This document shows, in pieces, positions 33,978 to 43,711 of a DNA stretch of 64,000 nucleotides. The notes beneath the pieces were generated by a model. That model saw only the letters and a list, made by a program, of their open reading frames with translations. It was not told the origin of the DNA and did no database searches. Within the stretch, counting starts at the first letter, position 1. Every line of letters starts with the position of its first letter. The stretch is from assembly GCF_016921115.1 (NCBI RefSeq), contig NZ_JAFFZS010000022.1:57606-121605 (forward strand), written 5' to 3'. This stretch comes from Streptomyces actuosus. Lineage in GTDB: Bacteria > Actinomycetota > Actinomycetes > Streptomycetales > Streptomycetaceae. A program made the position numbers and the translations under genes.

Positions 33978-34834
33978 GCCTTGCCTCCTGCGGTGCTCGC
34001 GTAGGCGCGCTCCACCTCTTCGCGCAGGGTGTCCCAGATCTGGTGCTGGAGTTCGATGAACCGGGGCTGGAAACGGATCTCCTGGACGGAGCCGCGGGGA
34101 CGGGGCAGGTCGATGTCGAAGACCTCCTTGACCGAGCCGGGGCTGGACGTCATCACGACCACCCGGTCGGCCAGCGCCACGGCCTCGTCCAGGTCGTGGG
34201 TGATGAAGACGACGGAAGGGCGTATCTGCTCCCACAGGTCCAGCAGTTCGGTCGACATGATCGCCTTGGTCTGCACGTCCAGGGCGCCGAACGGCTCGTC
34301 CATGATCAGGATCCTGGGTTCGTTGATCAGCGCCGCAGCCATCGCCACGCGCTTGCGCATACCGCCGGACAACTGGTGCGGGTAACGGTCCTCGAAGCCG
34401 GCGAGACCGACACGGCGCAGCCAGTCCCGTGCCCGGGCGAGCGCCTGCTGCTTGGGCACCCCCCGGAACACGGGCCCCATCAGCACGTTGCCGAGGACGG
34501 TCTTCCACGGCAGCAGCGCGTCGGCCTGGAACATGAAGCTGACGCCGTCGGTGATGCCGTCCACCTCGCGGCCGCCGACCCTGACCGAGCCCTCGCTGGG
34601 CCGGTCGAGCCCCGACACCATGCTCAGCGTCGTGGACTTGCCGCAGCCGGTGGGACCCACCACGGCGCAGAACTGTCCCGGCTCCACGGTGAACGACACA
34701 CCTTGCAGCGCCGTGAACACCTCACCTGCAGGAGTCAGGAATCGCTTGGTGAGCCCGGAGATCTCGATGCGTGCGTCGGCACGTTCTGTCGCACCGGAGA
34801 CCGGGCTGGTCGCGACATCGTTTCGCGAAGCCAT
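33974..34834 (-). CDS. ABC transporter ATPase (NitT/TauT/SsuB type)
   Basis: 286 residues. Walker A VVGPTGCGKSTTLS, Q-loop SFMFQADALLPWKTVLGNVL, signature YPHQLSGGMRKRVAMAAALI, Walker B PRILIMDEPFGALD and switch VVFITHDLDEAVALADRVVV. DALLPWKT and the two-residue spacing are typical of the SsuB/TauB subfamily. It is the first gene of the importer operon and is divergent from a CitA/DcuS-like kinase gene, suggesting regulation by that system. Confidence 0.9.
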   Translation of the reverse strand: MASRNDVATSPVSGATERADARIEISGLTKRFLTPAGEVFTALQGVSFTVEPGQFCAVVGPTGCGKSTTLSMVSGLDRPSEGSVRVGGREVDGITDGVSFMFQADALLPWKTVLGNVLMGPVFRGVPKQQALARARDWLRRVGLAGFEDRYPHQLSGGMRKRVAMAAALINEPRILIMDEPFGALDVQTKAIMSTELLDLWEQIRPSVVFITHDLDEAVALADRVVVMTSSPGSVKEVFDIDLPRPRGSVQEIRFQPRFIELQHQIWDTLREEVERAYASTAGGKA

Positions 34835-35253
34835 GGGGCCGCCTCCTTCCCTTTCTCGGAGTTCCTCGAAGTTCCTCGTAGGAATGGCGGGGCTGCATCC
34901 GGGTGGTTCCGGAGATGTCAGGGAGGTCCTCGCGGATCTCCCGCGGATTCCTCACCGCCCGTCTCCGTCCTCCGCTGCCCTTCGCCTTCCTCGCAGGTCG
35001 AGGCCAGGCAGACGCTAGAGGCAGCCGTCCGTTACGTCGCTGTTTCCGCGGTATCCCGCGAAAGTTGCGTAACCCCGTCTTCTGCTCGTTCTGCTCAGCG
35101 GATGAGGGGTAGGCAGTGTCCCGGCCATCAGGCACAATCGCGCCACCACGGGTACGGCGCAGGGGCCTGCCCGGCACGACCCCGCACCGGCACGACGCAC
35201 ACCGGATCCGAAGAGGTACCGGGACGAAGAGGGACCGAGACGAAGAGGCACCT
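34835..35253. other. Divergent promoter region between importer and sensor kinase
   Basis: 419 bp with no gene. GTTCCTCG direct repeats (34857-34880) lie just upstream of the ATPase start. An AGG/GAAGAGG-rich leader (GACGAAGAGGGACCGAGACG) precedes the kinase GTG. No clear response-regulator box is identified. Confidence 0.4.
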
Positions 35254-36921
35254 GTGACACCCATCCGTCTCCGGATCGGCCGCGGAGGGAAGCGGAGACT
35301 GTCCGCGCGGATCCTCGCCAACCAACTGGTCATCCTCACGCTCACCGGCCTGATCGGCTTCGTCCTGTTCGCCTTCGCGCAACGGGCCGAACTCGACCGC
35401 TCCTACCAGGAGCGGGCGCTGGCGATCGCCCAGACCACGGCGGCTGAGCCGCAGATCCAGCAGGCCATGGAGTACGGCGGCGGCGGTGACGTCGTGCAGA
35501 CGGTCGCCGAACGGATCCGCCGGGCGTCTGCGGCGTCGTACGTGGTAGTGATCGATCTGAAGGGCGTACGGCACTCGCACCCCATCCCGGCCCTGCTCGG
35601 CGAGCCGACGAACGAGCCGCTCACCGTGCTGGACGGCCGTTCGCATGTCGGCGTCGACCAGGGCGCGACCGGGCGGTCCGCCAACGGCCGGGCTCCCCTG
35701 TACGGCCCCTCCGGCGCGCTGGTCGGCGAGGTGTCGGTGGGCATCCCGGAGCACGACGTGCTCGGGGAGCTCTGGCGCGAGCTGCCCAGCTTCGCGTTGT
35801 ACGCCGCCATCGCCACCGCCCTCGGAGCGGCGGCGGCCTACCTGCTGGCGCGGCGGCTGAAGCGGACCACGTTCGGTCTGGAGCTGGAGGAGATCGCCGG
35901 CCTGCTGCAGGACCGCGAGGCGATGCTGCACGGCATCCGGGAGGGCGTCGTAGCCTTCGACCCCGATGGCAGGATCACCGTCGTGAACGACGAGGCCCGG
36001 CGCCTGCTCGGTCTCGGCACCGCGCTCGGCCGCCGGCTGGAGGAAGTGCTGCCCGACGGCCGGCTGCGCCGCGCTTTGGACGGCAGCCTGCCCGGCACGG
36101 ACGTCAGCGTCCTGACCGACGAGCACTGCCTCGTCGTGAACCGCATGCCGGTCACCCTGCACGGCCGCGAACTGGGTGCCGTCGTCACCGTGCGCGACCG
36201 GACCGAGATGATCGGCCTGCTGCGCGAACTGGACTCCGTGCGAGGGCTGACCGACGCGCTGCGGGCCCAGCAGCACGAATTCACCAACCGCATACACACC
36301 CTCGCCGGGCTGCTCGACATCGGCGAACACGACTCCGCGTACGCGTACGCCATCGAGACGGCCCGCTCCGGGCAGGCCCTGACCGAGGATGTGCGCCGGC
36401 ACATCGGCAACCCGCTGATGGTCGGGCTCCTCGTGGCGAAGACCACGGTCGCCGCCGAACGCGGGGTGCGGATCGTCCTCACGGGCGACTCCTCACTCAG
36501 CGCCGACCCGCCGCATCTGCGCCGGCTGCTGACCATCGTCGGCAACCTGCTCGACAACGCCGTCGACGCCACGGCTGGGGGCCCGCCCCCCGAGGGAGGG
36601 CGCCGGGTACGGCTGACGGTGGCCGAAGGCAGGACGCGGATCACCGTGCGCGTCGCGGACAACGGTCCGGGCATCCTGCCGGGCACCGCCGAGTCGATTT
36701 TCGAGGACGGCTGGTCCACCCGCCCCGACCGGGGCACCGCGCGCCGCGGCCTGGGCCTGGCCATGGTGCACCGACTGGTGCAACGGCACGGCGGCACCGT
36801 CACGGTCAGCGAAGGCCCGGGCGCGGTCTTCACGGCCGCACTGCCGCTGCCGGACACGACGCCGGCGCCCCGGGGCGCCCTGTTCACGATGGCGCTGCCC
36901 ATGGGAGGCGAGAGACGATGA
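35254..36921 (+). CDS. CitA/DcuS-type sensor histidine kinase
   Basis: 555 residues. TM1 (LVILTLTGLIGFVLFAFAQR), an extracytoplasmic PAS-like sensor (about 35-170, ending GALVGEVSVGIPEHDVLGEL), TM2 (ALYAAIATALGAAAAYLLAR), a cytosolic PAS (MLHGIREGVVAFDPDGRITV), then the H-box ALRAQQHEFTNRIHTLAGLL, N-box NLLDNAVDATAGG, and G-boxes DNGPGILPG and GLGLAMVHRLV. This is the citrate/C4-dicarboxylate sensor class. GTG 35254 follows AGAGG; the frame open from 35116 lacks a start with a good site. The response regulator overlaps its end. Confidence 0.88.
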   Translation: MTPIRLRIGRGGKRRLSARILANQLVILTLTGLIGFVLFAFAQRAELDRSYQERALAIAQTTAAEPQIQQAMEYGGGGDVVQTVAERIRRASAASYVVVIDLKGVRHSHPIPALLGEPTNEPLTVLDGRSHVGVDQGATGRSANGRAPLYGPSGALVGEVSVGIPEHDVLGELWRELPSFALYAAIATALGAAAAYLLARRLKRTTFGLELEEIAGLLQDREAMLHGIREGVVAFDPDGRITVVNDEARRLLGLGTALGRRLEEVLPDGRLRRALDGSLPGTDVSVLTDEHCLVVNRMPVTLHGRELGAVVTVRDRTEMIGLLRELDSVRGLTDALRAQQHEFTNRIHTLAGLLDIGEHDSAYAYAIETARSGQALTEDVRRHIGNPLMVGLLVAKTTVAAERGVRIVLTGDSSLSADPPHLRRLLTIVGNLLDNAVDATAGGPPPEGGRRVRLTVAEGRTRITVRVADNGPGILPGTAESIFEDGWSTRPDRGTARRGLGLAMVHRLVQRHGGTVTVSEGPGAVFTAALPLPDTTPAPRGALFTMALPMGGERR

Positions 36922-37607
36922 TCCGGACCTTGGTGGTGGACGACGACTTCCGGGTCGGCAAGATCCACAGTCAGTATGTGCGGCGGGTCGAGGGCTTCGA
37001 CGTGGTCGGCACGGCGGCGAATGTGGCCGAGGCACTCACGGCGGTACGCACGCTGCGCCCGGACCTGCTGCTGCTCGACGTCTTCCTGCCCGACGGCAGC
37101 GGACTCGACATCCTGCGCCGGCTCAGCCAGGACCAGGGCGAATCCCGCCCCGATGCCCTCATGATCACCGCCGACCACGACATATCCTCCGTGCGTGGCG
37201 CGATGAAGCTCGGTGCCGTCGGCTACCTGGTGAAGCCGTTCGGGTCCGCCGACCTCGCCGAACGGCTCGCCTCCTACCGCCAGCTCCACGACCGCCTGGA
37301 CGCCCTCAGCCGGGCCACCGGCGCCGATCAGGCCGACGTGGACGCCCTGTTCAGCGCCGCCCGCCCACCCATCGTGCCCCGCTCCCCGGCCAAGGGCCAC
37401 TCCGCGCCCACGCTCTCCGCGATCCACCGCGCCCTGCGCGCCGCCGGCACGGCCCTGTCCGCCGCCGAGACCGCCGAGAAGACCGGCGTCTCCCGTGCCA
37501 CGGCCCAGCGGTACTTGTCCTACCTGGCCAAGGAGGGGACGGTCCTCCTGGAACTCCGCTACGGCACCACCGGCCGACCGGAACACCGCTACCGCATCGC
37601 CCACTGA
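36918..37607 (+). CDS. CitB/DcuR-type response regulator
   Basis: 229 residues. Receiver domain with VVDDDFRVGK acidic pocket, D54 phosphoacceptor in LLLLDVFLPDGSGL and the KPFG lysine loop. The C-terminal output domain, TALSAAETAEKTGVSRATAQ followed by RYLSYLAKEG, is the HTH of DcuR/CitB regulators. Its ATG overlaps the kinase stop (ATGA). It probably regulates the divergent NitT/TauT-type importer in response to an organic acid. Confidence 0.88.
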   Translation: MIRTLVVDDDFRVGKIHSQYVRRVEGFDVVGTAANVAEALTAVRTLRPDLLLLDVFLPDGSGLDILRRLSQDQGESRPDALMITADHDISSVRGAMKLGAVGYLVKPFGSADLAERLASYRQLHDRLDALSRATGADQADVDALFSAARPPIVPRSPAKGHSAPTLSAIHRALRAAGTALSAAETAEKTGVSRATAQRYLSYLAKEGTVLLELRYGTTGRPEHRYRIAH

Positions 37608-37719
37608 CGCCCGACCGACGCGACGGACGGGCAGGCGTCCCGCCCACCGTCGGACACAGAGCGCCCGACGGTCTGCCAACTCCGGCGGGCGTCATGGGCT
37701 TCGCCGTCCTCCCGCGCCG

Positions 37720-37990
37720 CCGGAGCGTGGAGCGAACTCGGGCCCGCGGCCAGCTCGGCGCCGACATCGAGCATGTCCAGGCCGCCGGTGAAGTGGTCGC
37801 CGTGGGCGAACAGGACCGCGCACCACAGGTTGTCGTCGGACTCCAGCAGACCGTGGGCGGCCGGCAGCTCGCTGAGCATCTGCTTGGTGAAGGCGTTGCG
37901 CTTGGCGGGCCGGTTCAGGCCCATCAGCAGCACGTGGCCGTCGCGTTCCATGGTGACCGCCGGTGTGCTCGCAGGCGTGGAGTTCATCAC
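37720..37990 (-). pseudogene. Truncated enoyl-CoA hydratase/isomerase
   Basis: The minus-strand frame begins MNSTPASTPAVTMERDGHVL and contains LMGLNRPAKRNAFTKQMLSE and LFAHGDHFTGGLDMLDVGAE, the crotonase N-terminal core (HxFxxGxD-like oxyanion loop). After about 85 residues the homology stops and random sequence follows. Roughly two-thirds of the crotonase fold is missing. Confidence 0.68.
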
Positions 37991-38007
37991 CCCTCATCCC
38001 CGTGGTC

Positions 38008-38196
38008 ATGCACCACACCGCCTGCGGCCACGACACTCAGGCCGAGGTCGTCTGCTCCTCATGCGGTGAACCACTGCATCACCAGGACGTCGCGGTGAGG
38101 ACCGGACCCGGCTACCCGGCAAGACTCCTTGACAGCCCTGACGTGCAGGCGCGCTTCGCCGCGGACGCAGGCCCCGGGCGAGTCGCCGGTACCTGA
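38008..38196 (+). pseudogene. HxlR-family regulator C-terminal fragment
   Basis: The plus strand reads MHHTACGHDTQAEVVCSSCG, then EPLHHQDVAVRTGPGYPARL, ending in TGA at 38196. The C-G-H, C-x-x-C-G-E-P-L pattern and GPG tail match the end of HxlR-type regulators; the winged-helix part is absent. The upstream neighbour on the other strand is the crotonase fragment, so a deletion has joined two gene remnants. From 38197 to 38628 I see no supportable gene. Confidence 0.5.
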
Positions 38197-38628
38197 ACCG
38201 CGCTCAGCCGAAGCAGGGGCAGTCCCGTCCGGCCTCGGGCCGGTCGTTGCTCCTGAACCGAGTGCCCCCTGAAGGCGATCTCCCGGCAGGGGCACGCCAG
38301 GGCCTGAGGCTCCTTCTTCGCGGTGGACACCTGACCGTGGAACTTGATGGTCCAGGGGGAGGGGTCTCCAGGCGGGGCGTCTGATCCCGCAGGGTCGAGA
38401 CGATGCATGCTGGATGCTGCGACGGACATCACCGCGTTCGTCGTCCCCCGCGGCGCACTGGAAGAAGATCTGTTCGACACCTGCTGGAAGGCTCAACGGA
38501 TCACCCGGACGGATCGGCCTGAACCGTGCCGAACGACGCGAGATGTCCTTTGCCGTCTCTTTGCAACCTGATCCGGTGCTGTCCCGTCTCTGCAGGTGAT
38601 CCATATCCTCCTCAACTGCGGGGCCCCT

Positions 38629-39015
38629 GTGAAGAATCGCTCGATCAGCCACATCCTGCGCCTGACCGGCGTGACCGGCGCGGCACTGCTGGCCACCGTC
38701 ACGACCGCCCTTCCCGCACATGCCGTCAACAGGACGGAGTGCGGCAACAGAACGGACTTTTTCAAGATCGAATCAGTGCACGGCACGCTCTGCTTCGCGA
38801 ACGCCGGCGAGATGAACGTGGCCATCTACGGCGTGAACTGGATCTCCACGGGCAACAACAAGGTGGAGTTCCGCTTCCAGGCTCTTGAGGGCGATGCGCG
38901 CAGGTACCGGATAGGCGCCGGCAAGTGGGTCGCCTACAACCCGGTCGTGGACAGCTACGACGTGTCCGAGCCCGGCAACCGGGTGCACAAGATCGAGTGG
39001 ATCAAGATCTATTGA
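38629..39015 (+). CDS. Small secreted beta/gamma-crystallin-like protein
   Basis: 128 residues with a signal peptide (LTGVTGAALLATVTTALPAHA). The mature part of about 97 residues, VNRTECGNRTDFFKIESVHG, TLCFANAGEMNVAIYGVNWI and STGNNKVEFRF, fits the Streptomyces family of beta/gamma-crystallin-fold secreted proteins (killer-toxin-like or inhibitor-like), with the two-cysteine CGN...CFANAG signature. GTG 38629 puts the signal peptide at the N-terminus; GTG 38596 in the same frame is an alternative. Neither has a strong ribosome site. Function is unknown: antimicrobial, inhibitor or wall-associated roles are all known in the fold. Confidence 0.72.
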   Translation: MKNRSISHILRLTGVTGAALLATVTTALPAHAVNRTECGNRTDFFKIESVHGTLCFANAGEMNVAIYGVNWISTGNNKVEFRFQALEGDARRYRIGAGKWVAYNPVVDSYDVSEPGNRVHKIEWIKIY

Positions 39016-39512
39016 GAGGGAAGGTCTCGCCTGCCCGCCCACATGCTCCTTGCCGGGCCTGCCACGGGGCGGCTGCCGGATCCGTGTGCGGAGGGCCGGG
39101 GACCGGCTGCCTCGTGCCGGGTGGCCGCCACCCGCACCCCCGGGCGGTCACCCCCGTTCCGGTGCCGCCGCTTTCCCCGGCGGCACCGGGCGGCGCCTCG
39201 TCCGAGTCACGGCTGCATCGGTTCGTCGCCGCCGGACGCGCGTGCGCGTTCCGTGGACATGGCTCTTCCGTGGCCGAACGACCGATCCAGCCGTGCGCTC
39301 CGCTCTTCCTGCGGGATCTCCATGGGGCGGCGGCACCGATGCCGTCATCGAGGTGGCGCGGGCCCCGTCGCGGGCGGGCCGCATACGCGAGACCTCAGCG
39401 GCGTCGGAGTCCGAGTGCCCGCGTGTCGGACAGGCGATGAGAGCACCGTCCAAGGGACGGGCCCTGCAAGCGCCTTCGCGAACCTGTGTGCAAGACCTGG
39501 GAGGGAATGGGA
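39016..39512. other. 497-bp stretch without a recognised gene
   Basis: No frame with homology or ribosome site precedes the GH9 gene start. Sequence is typical high-GC intergenic DNA and probably contains its promoter. Confidence 0.4.
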
Positions 39513-42500
39513 GTGCCCAAGAGCACGCTCAGATCAGGAACGGCAGGAAGAACACGCTCCGGGGGTGCTGCGCTTGTCGCGCTCCTCCTCTCGATGGTGC
39601 TGACGGCCGTCGGGTCCGTCCGCCCCGTCGCTGCCGCGGCAGCGGACAGCACCGGGTGTTCCGCGGCAGGCTCGTCCTTCGCCACCGAGCCGACCGAGAA
39701 CGGGGGCGCGGCGCTGCGGATGGGCTGCGCGCGCGATGCGGGGAGCCTTCGCTCACTGGCGCAGAACGACGACGATCTCGTGGCCGCCATCGACTTCGGT
39801 CCTGTCGGCCGGCCGGAGCAGCTGCAGCAACTGTTGCAGCAGGTGGTCGACGACGCCCAGGCCGACCAGGCCGATGGGCACTCGCTGAGCGAGTTCTTCA
39901 CGCGTCGAGCCCAGCAGAACAGCGTGGGGTACTACCAGCAGCCGGCCGACGACGTCAGGTACGAGGGAAGCGTCCGGGCCGTCGGCGACAGCCTCGTGTT
40001 CGTGGTGCCGACGGCCGAGATCGGCACCGCGGGTTTCTGGGACGGCTTCTGGAAGAAGTTCGTCACCGGCCTGGCCGCCACCGCTGCGGGAATCGTGTCC
40101 GGGGCGCTGTGCCTGGCCGCGTTCAACGTAGGTGCGCCTGCGGCCGCACCGGTGTGCGCAGCCGTGGCCGGGGGCATGGCGGGGGGCGTCAGCGAACTGG
40201 TGAGCGCGGCTCTGGACGGGAAGCCGATCGACGCGGAGGTCTGGGGCGCCGCGTTGGGCACCGCGATCTGGGGTGCGCTCGCCGGAGCATTCACCGGAGC
40301 GCTGGTGGAATTCGCCGTCGCCGGCTCCAGCGCGTTGGTCGCCGACGCCCAGACCACGCTGAGGCGCTACGCGGCGAAGCTCGGAAACTGGGGAAACCCC
40401 CTCGGCGCCGTGGCCGACGTACTCAACGGCAATGCTGCCCGACGCTTCCTCGAAACGCTCCAGCGGCTGCAGCGGGGCGTCGGATCCTGGGCACCGCTCG
40501 GCGAGGTCGCGGACGCTGCGGGCGCTGGCTCGCAGACTCGGTTCCTTGACCTCGACGGTGACGGAGACGCCGATCGCATCGTCGCCGGATCCGGCGGCCG
40601 GATCCAGGCCTGGCGGAACGTCGGTGTGGGGGACTGGTCCGCGCTGGGCGACGTCACACCGGACTCCGCCGTGCGGGACGATGCGGACCCGCGCCAGGTG
40701 TTCTTCGGCGACGTCGACGGCGACGACCGCGACGACTACGTCAGGATCCTCGACGCGGCCGAGTCCCCGACCGGCTTCGCGAGCATGCGTGTGTGGCGCA
40801 ACGAGTCCACTGCCGAGGCGGTCCAATGGGCGGAGCCGCGCACGGTCGCGAACGACCTGGGCTACACCGGAGACCTGCTGTTCGTCGACATCGACGGTGA
40901 CAGCGACGACGACCTCCTCGTGAAGGGAAGGCTCAACTACGTCACCGCGTGGGAGAACACGGGGCACGGCTTCCCCTCCGAGGGCGACTGGAAGAAGATC
41001 GACTTCGGGTATCCCCAGGAAGGCCCGAGCGGAGAGCTGTCCTTCGCGGACATTACCGGCGACGACCGCGCCGACGTGGTACTTGTCGAGTACGTGTCGG
41101 GTGACGTCCTCGCCTGGGAGAACACCGGCGGCCCATGGAGCCTGACGACCGGCTGGAGAGCACTCGGCACCATCCGCTCCGGCGACGCGTTCGCCGGCAC
41201 CGCAGGCGTCTTCGCCGATCTCGACGCTGACCACGTCGCGGACTTCCTGCTGTTCAACGGCGGCTCAGGGGGCGTCGACGGCTGGCTTCTGCCCCGGTAC
41301 GGCTCCGGTGAACAGGGGCCCGGCCAGTCGGGCCCCCCGCAGGACCACCCCGAGCTTCCGGCCGGCACGCTCCCGGCTTACAGCGGCGGGCAGCCACGGC
41401 CACTGCTCGACGGCAGGCTGCTGCAGAACAGCAACTTCACCGGGACGTTCAAGCCGTGGTGGGTCAACGCCGGGATGAGTCCGAAGGTCCAGGGCGGTGT
41501 CTTCTGCGTCGATGCCCCGGCGTCGGAGAAGCCGTGGGACGTTCTCGTCGGGCACAACAGCATCTATCTGCCTGGCGGAAGTTCGTACACGCTGAGGTTC
41601 CGCGCGAGGACGAGCGCAGCGGCGAACCCCATCGTGCGCGTCGCGCCGTTCGACAATCCCGGAAAGATCGAGTACTTCGCCAGGGGATTCACGACGGGGG
41701 ACTCCTGGAAGCACTACGAGTACACGTTCAGGACGGGCTACAGCGACGCGTATGTGCTGTCGCAGTTGCAGTTCCGCCTCGGGGCGGCCGACGAGCCGTA
41801 CGAGTTCTGCATGGACGACGTGTCGCTCGACGGAAAGGAGTTCGCCTACGCTCCGGACACCGGACCAGCGGTGAAGGTGAACCAGCACGGATACCTCCCC
41901 AACGGTCCGAAGCACGCCACGCTGACGACCGCCGCGGCGGATCCGCTGCCCTGGACGCTGCGGCGAGTCGGCGGTGGAACGGTCGCGACGGGTACGACGG
42001 AACCCGCGGGCTTCGACGGCTCCGCAGGCGCCTCGGTGCACAGGATCGACTTCAGCGGCGTCTCGGCCACAGGCGAGTTCCGGCTCGCTGTCGGCAGTGA
42101 GGAGAGCCACTCCTTCGCCATCAGACCGGATCTCTACGATGCGCTCCGCACCGACTCGATGCGGTTCTTCTACACCAACCGCAGCGGCATCGCGATCGAC
42201 GGAGCGATCGCCGGAGCCGCGTATGCTCGGCCTGCCGGACACGTCGGTTCCTCACCCAACACGGGGGACACCCGGGTGCCGTGCCAGACACCTAAACCGT
42301 ACGTCGACAACTGGACCTGCGACTACACGCTCGACGTGACCGGTGGCTGGTACGACGCGGGCGACCACGGCAAGTACGTCGTCAACGGCGGTATCGCCAC
42401 CTATCAGCTGCTGTCCGCGTGGGAACGGGCTCTCGCAGAGGGCTCGCAGGCGCAGCTCGGCGACTCGACGCTCGCCGTTCCCGAGCGTGGCAACGGCGTC

Positions 42501-43586
42501 CCGGACATCCTCGACGAGGCCCGCTGGAACCTGGAGTTCATGCTCAAGATGCAGGTGCCGGACGGCAGACCGCTGGCCGGCATGGTGCACCACAAGGTGC
42601 ACGACGAGTCCTGGACCGGCCCGCCGATGCTCCCCCATCAGGACAAGAAGAAGCGGGAGCTGCACCGCCCGTCGACAGCAGCGACGCTCAACCTCGCGGC
42701 CGTCGCCGCACAAGGAGCCAGGATCTACGAGCGGTTCGATCCGGGCTTCGCCACCAGGCTGCGCAGCGCCGCCGAACGCGCCTACACCGCGGCGCGGGCC
42801 GAGCCCGCGCTGTATGCCCCCCGCGCGGACCGCATCGGCGGCGGCCCGTACAACGACAACGACGTGTCGGACGAGTTCTACTGGGCGGCAGCCGAGCTCT
42901 ATCTCACGACGAACAAGGGGAACTACCTCGACGACGTCCGGGCGAGCCGGTTCCACACGGCCGGAGCCGCCTTCAGCCAGAACGGGTTCTACTGGGGCTC
43001 GGTCGCCGCTCTCGCCCAGCTCGACCTCGCACGCTTCGGCGACGGGCTCACGGAGCACGCGCAGATCGGGACGTGGGTAACGGCTGCCGCCGACCGTCTC
43101 CTCTCGTTCCAGCGGGCCGAGCGGTTCGGCCAGACGTACACCCCGTCGGACGGGAAGTACGACTGGGGCTCGAACGCGTCGATGCTGAACAACCAGGTGG
43201 TCCTCGCCACCGCGTACGACCTCACGGGCAGCGATGCGTACGCCGACGCCGTCTTCGAAGGGTTCGACTACCTGTTCGGCCGCAACGCCCTCGGGCAGTC
43301 GTACATCACCGGATACGGTGCGAACGACGCGAAGAACCAGCACAGCCGCTGGTACGCGAAGTCCTTCGACGCGACACTGCCCAACCCGCCGGTCGGGACA
43401 GTCGCCGGCGGGCCGAACTCCGGCCTCCAGGACCCCCTCGCCTCGTCATGGCTGCACGGCTGCGCACCGCAGCTGTGCTACGTCGACAACCTCGAAGCCT
43501 GGTCGCTCAACGAGATCACCATCAACTGGAACTCGGCCCTGGCCTGGATGAGCGCATTCGCCGCCGACGTGGCCCGGCGTCTGTGA
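39513..43586 (+). CDS. Large secreted GH9 cellulase with FG-GAP repeats
   Basis: 1357 residues. Signal peptide (about 1-45, VALLLSMVLTAVGSVRPVAA). Residues about 60-300 are an uncharacterised region with hydrophobic glycine/alanine-rich stretches. Five FG-GAP/VCBS Ca-binding repeats follow at about 343-570 (LDLDGDGDADR, GDVDGDDRDDY, VDIDGDSDDDL, ADITGDDRADV, ADLDADHVADF). Next are a CBM4/9-like module (about 632-780), a cellulase N-terminal Ig-like domain (VKVNQHGYLPNGPKHATL) and the GH9 catalytic domain: GGWYDAGDHGKY with D948/D951 and the general acid E1334 in LNEITINWNS. GTG 39513 has GGGAGG at 8 bases. Beta-glucan hydrolysis is expected. Confidence 0.85.
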   Translation: MPKSTLRSGTAGRTRSGGAALVALLLSMVLTAVGSVRPVAAAAADSTGCSAAGSSFATEPTENGGAALRMGCARDAGSLRSLAQNDDDLVAAIDFGPVGRPEQLQQLLQQVVDDAQADQADGHSLSEFFTRRAQQNSVGYYQQPADDVRYEGSVRAVGDSLVFVVPTAEIGTAGFWDGFWKKFVTGLAATAAGIVSGALCLAAFNVGAPAAAPVCAAVAGGMAGGVSELVSAALDGKPIDAEVWGAALGTAIWGALAGAFTGALVEFAVAGSSALVADAQTTLRRYAAKLGNWGNPLGAVADVLNGNAARRFLETLQRLQRGVGSWAPLGEVADAAGAGSQTRFLDLDGDGDADRIVAGSGGRIQAWRNVGVGDWSALGDVTPDSAVRDDADPRQVFFGDVDGDDRDDYVRILDAAESPTGFASMRVWRNESTAEAVQWAEPRTVANDLGYTGDLLFVDIDGDSDDDLLVKGRLNYVTAWENTGHGFPSEGDWKKIDFGYPQEGPSGELSFADITGDDRADVVLVEYVSGDVLAWENTGGPWSLTTGWRALGTIRSGDAFAGTAGVFADLDADHVADFLLFNGGSGGVDGWLLPRYGSGEQGPGQSGPPQDHPELPAGTLPAYSGGQPRPLLDGRLLQNSNFTGTFKPWWVNAGMSPKVQGGVFCVDAPASEKPWDVLVGHNSIYLPGGSSYTLRFRARTSAAANPIVRVAPFDNPGKIEYFARGFTTGDSWKHYEYTFRTGYSDAYVLSQLQFRLGAADEPYEFCMDDVSLDGKEFAYAPDTGPAVKVNQHGYLPNGPKHATLTTAAADPLPWTLRRVGGGTVATGTTEPAGFDGSAGASVHRIDFSGVSATGEFRLAVGSEESHSFAIRPDLYDALRTDSMRFFYTNRSGIAIDGAIAGAAYARPAGHVGSSPNTGDTRVPCQTPKPYVDNWTCDYTLDVTGGWYDAGDHGKYVVNGGIATYQLLSAWERALAEGSQAQLGDSTLAVPERGNGVPDILDEARWNLEFMLKMQVPDGRPLAGMVHHKVHDESWTGPPMLPHQDKKKRELHRPSTAATLNLAAVAAQGARIYERFDPGFATRLRSAAERAYTAARAEPALYAPRADRIGGGPYNDNDVSDEFYWAAAELYLTTNKGNYLDDVRASRFHTAGAAFSQNGFYWGSVAALAQLDLARFGDGLTEHAQIGTWVTAAADRLLSFQRAERFGQTYTPSDGKYDWGSNASMLNNQVVLATAYDLTGSDAYADAVFEGFDYLFGRNALGQSYITGYGANDAKNQHSRWYAKSFDATLPNPPVGTVAGGPNSGLQDPLASSWLHGCAPQLCYVDNLEAWSLNEITINWNSALAWMSAFAADVARRL

Positions 43587-43711
43587 CAGCGGCAACCACC
43601 CCTTCGCTGCACCGCTCCGAAGAGGGGACGAGAGGGGACAAGGCCTCCCCCTCCCGTACGCCCGCTTCCCGGAAAGCGGTGTACACGGGTCGTGGAGACT
43701 TCAGCAACGCC

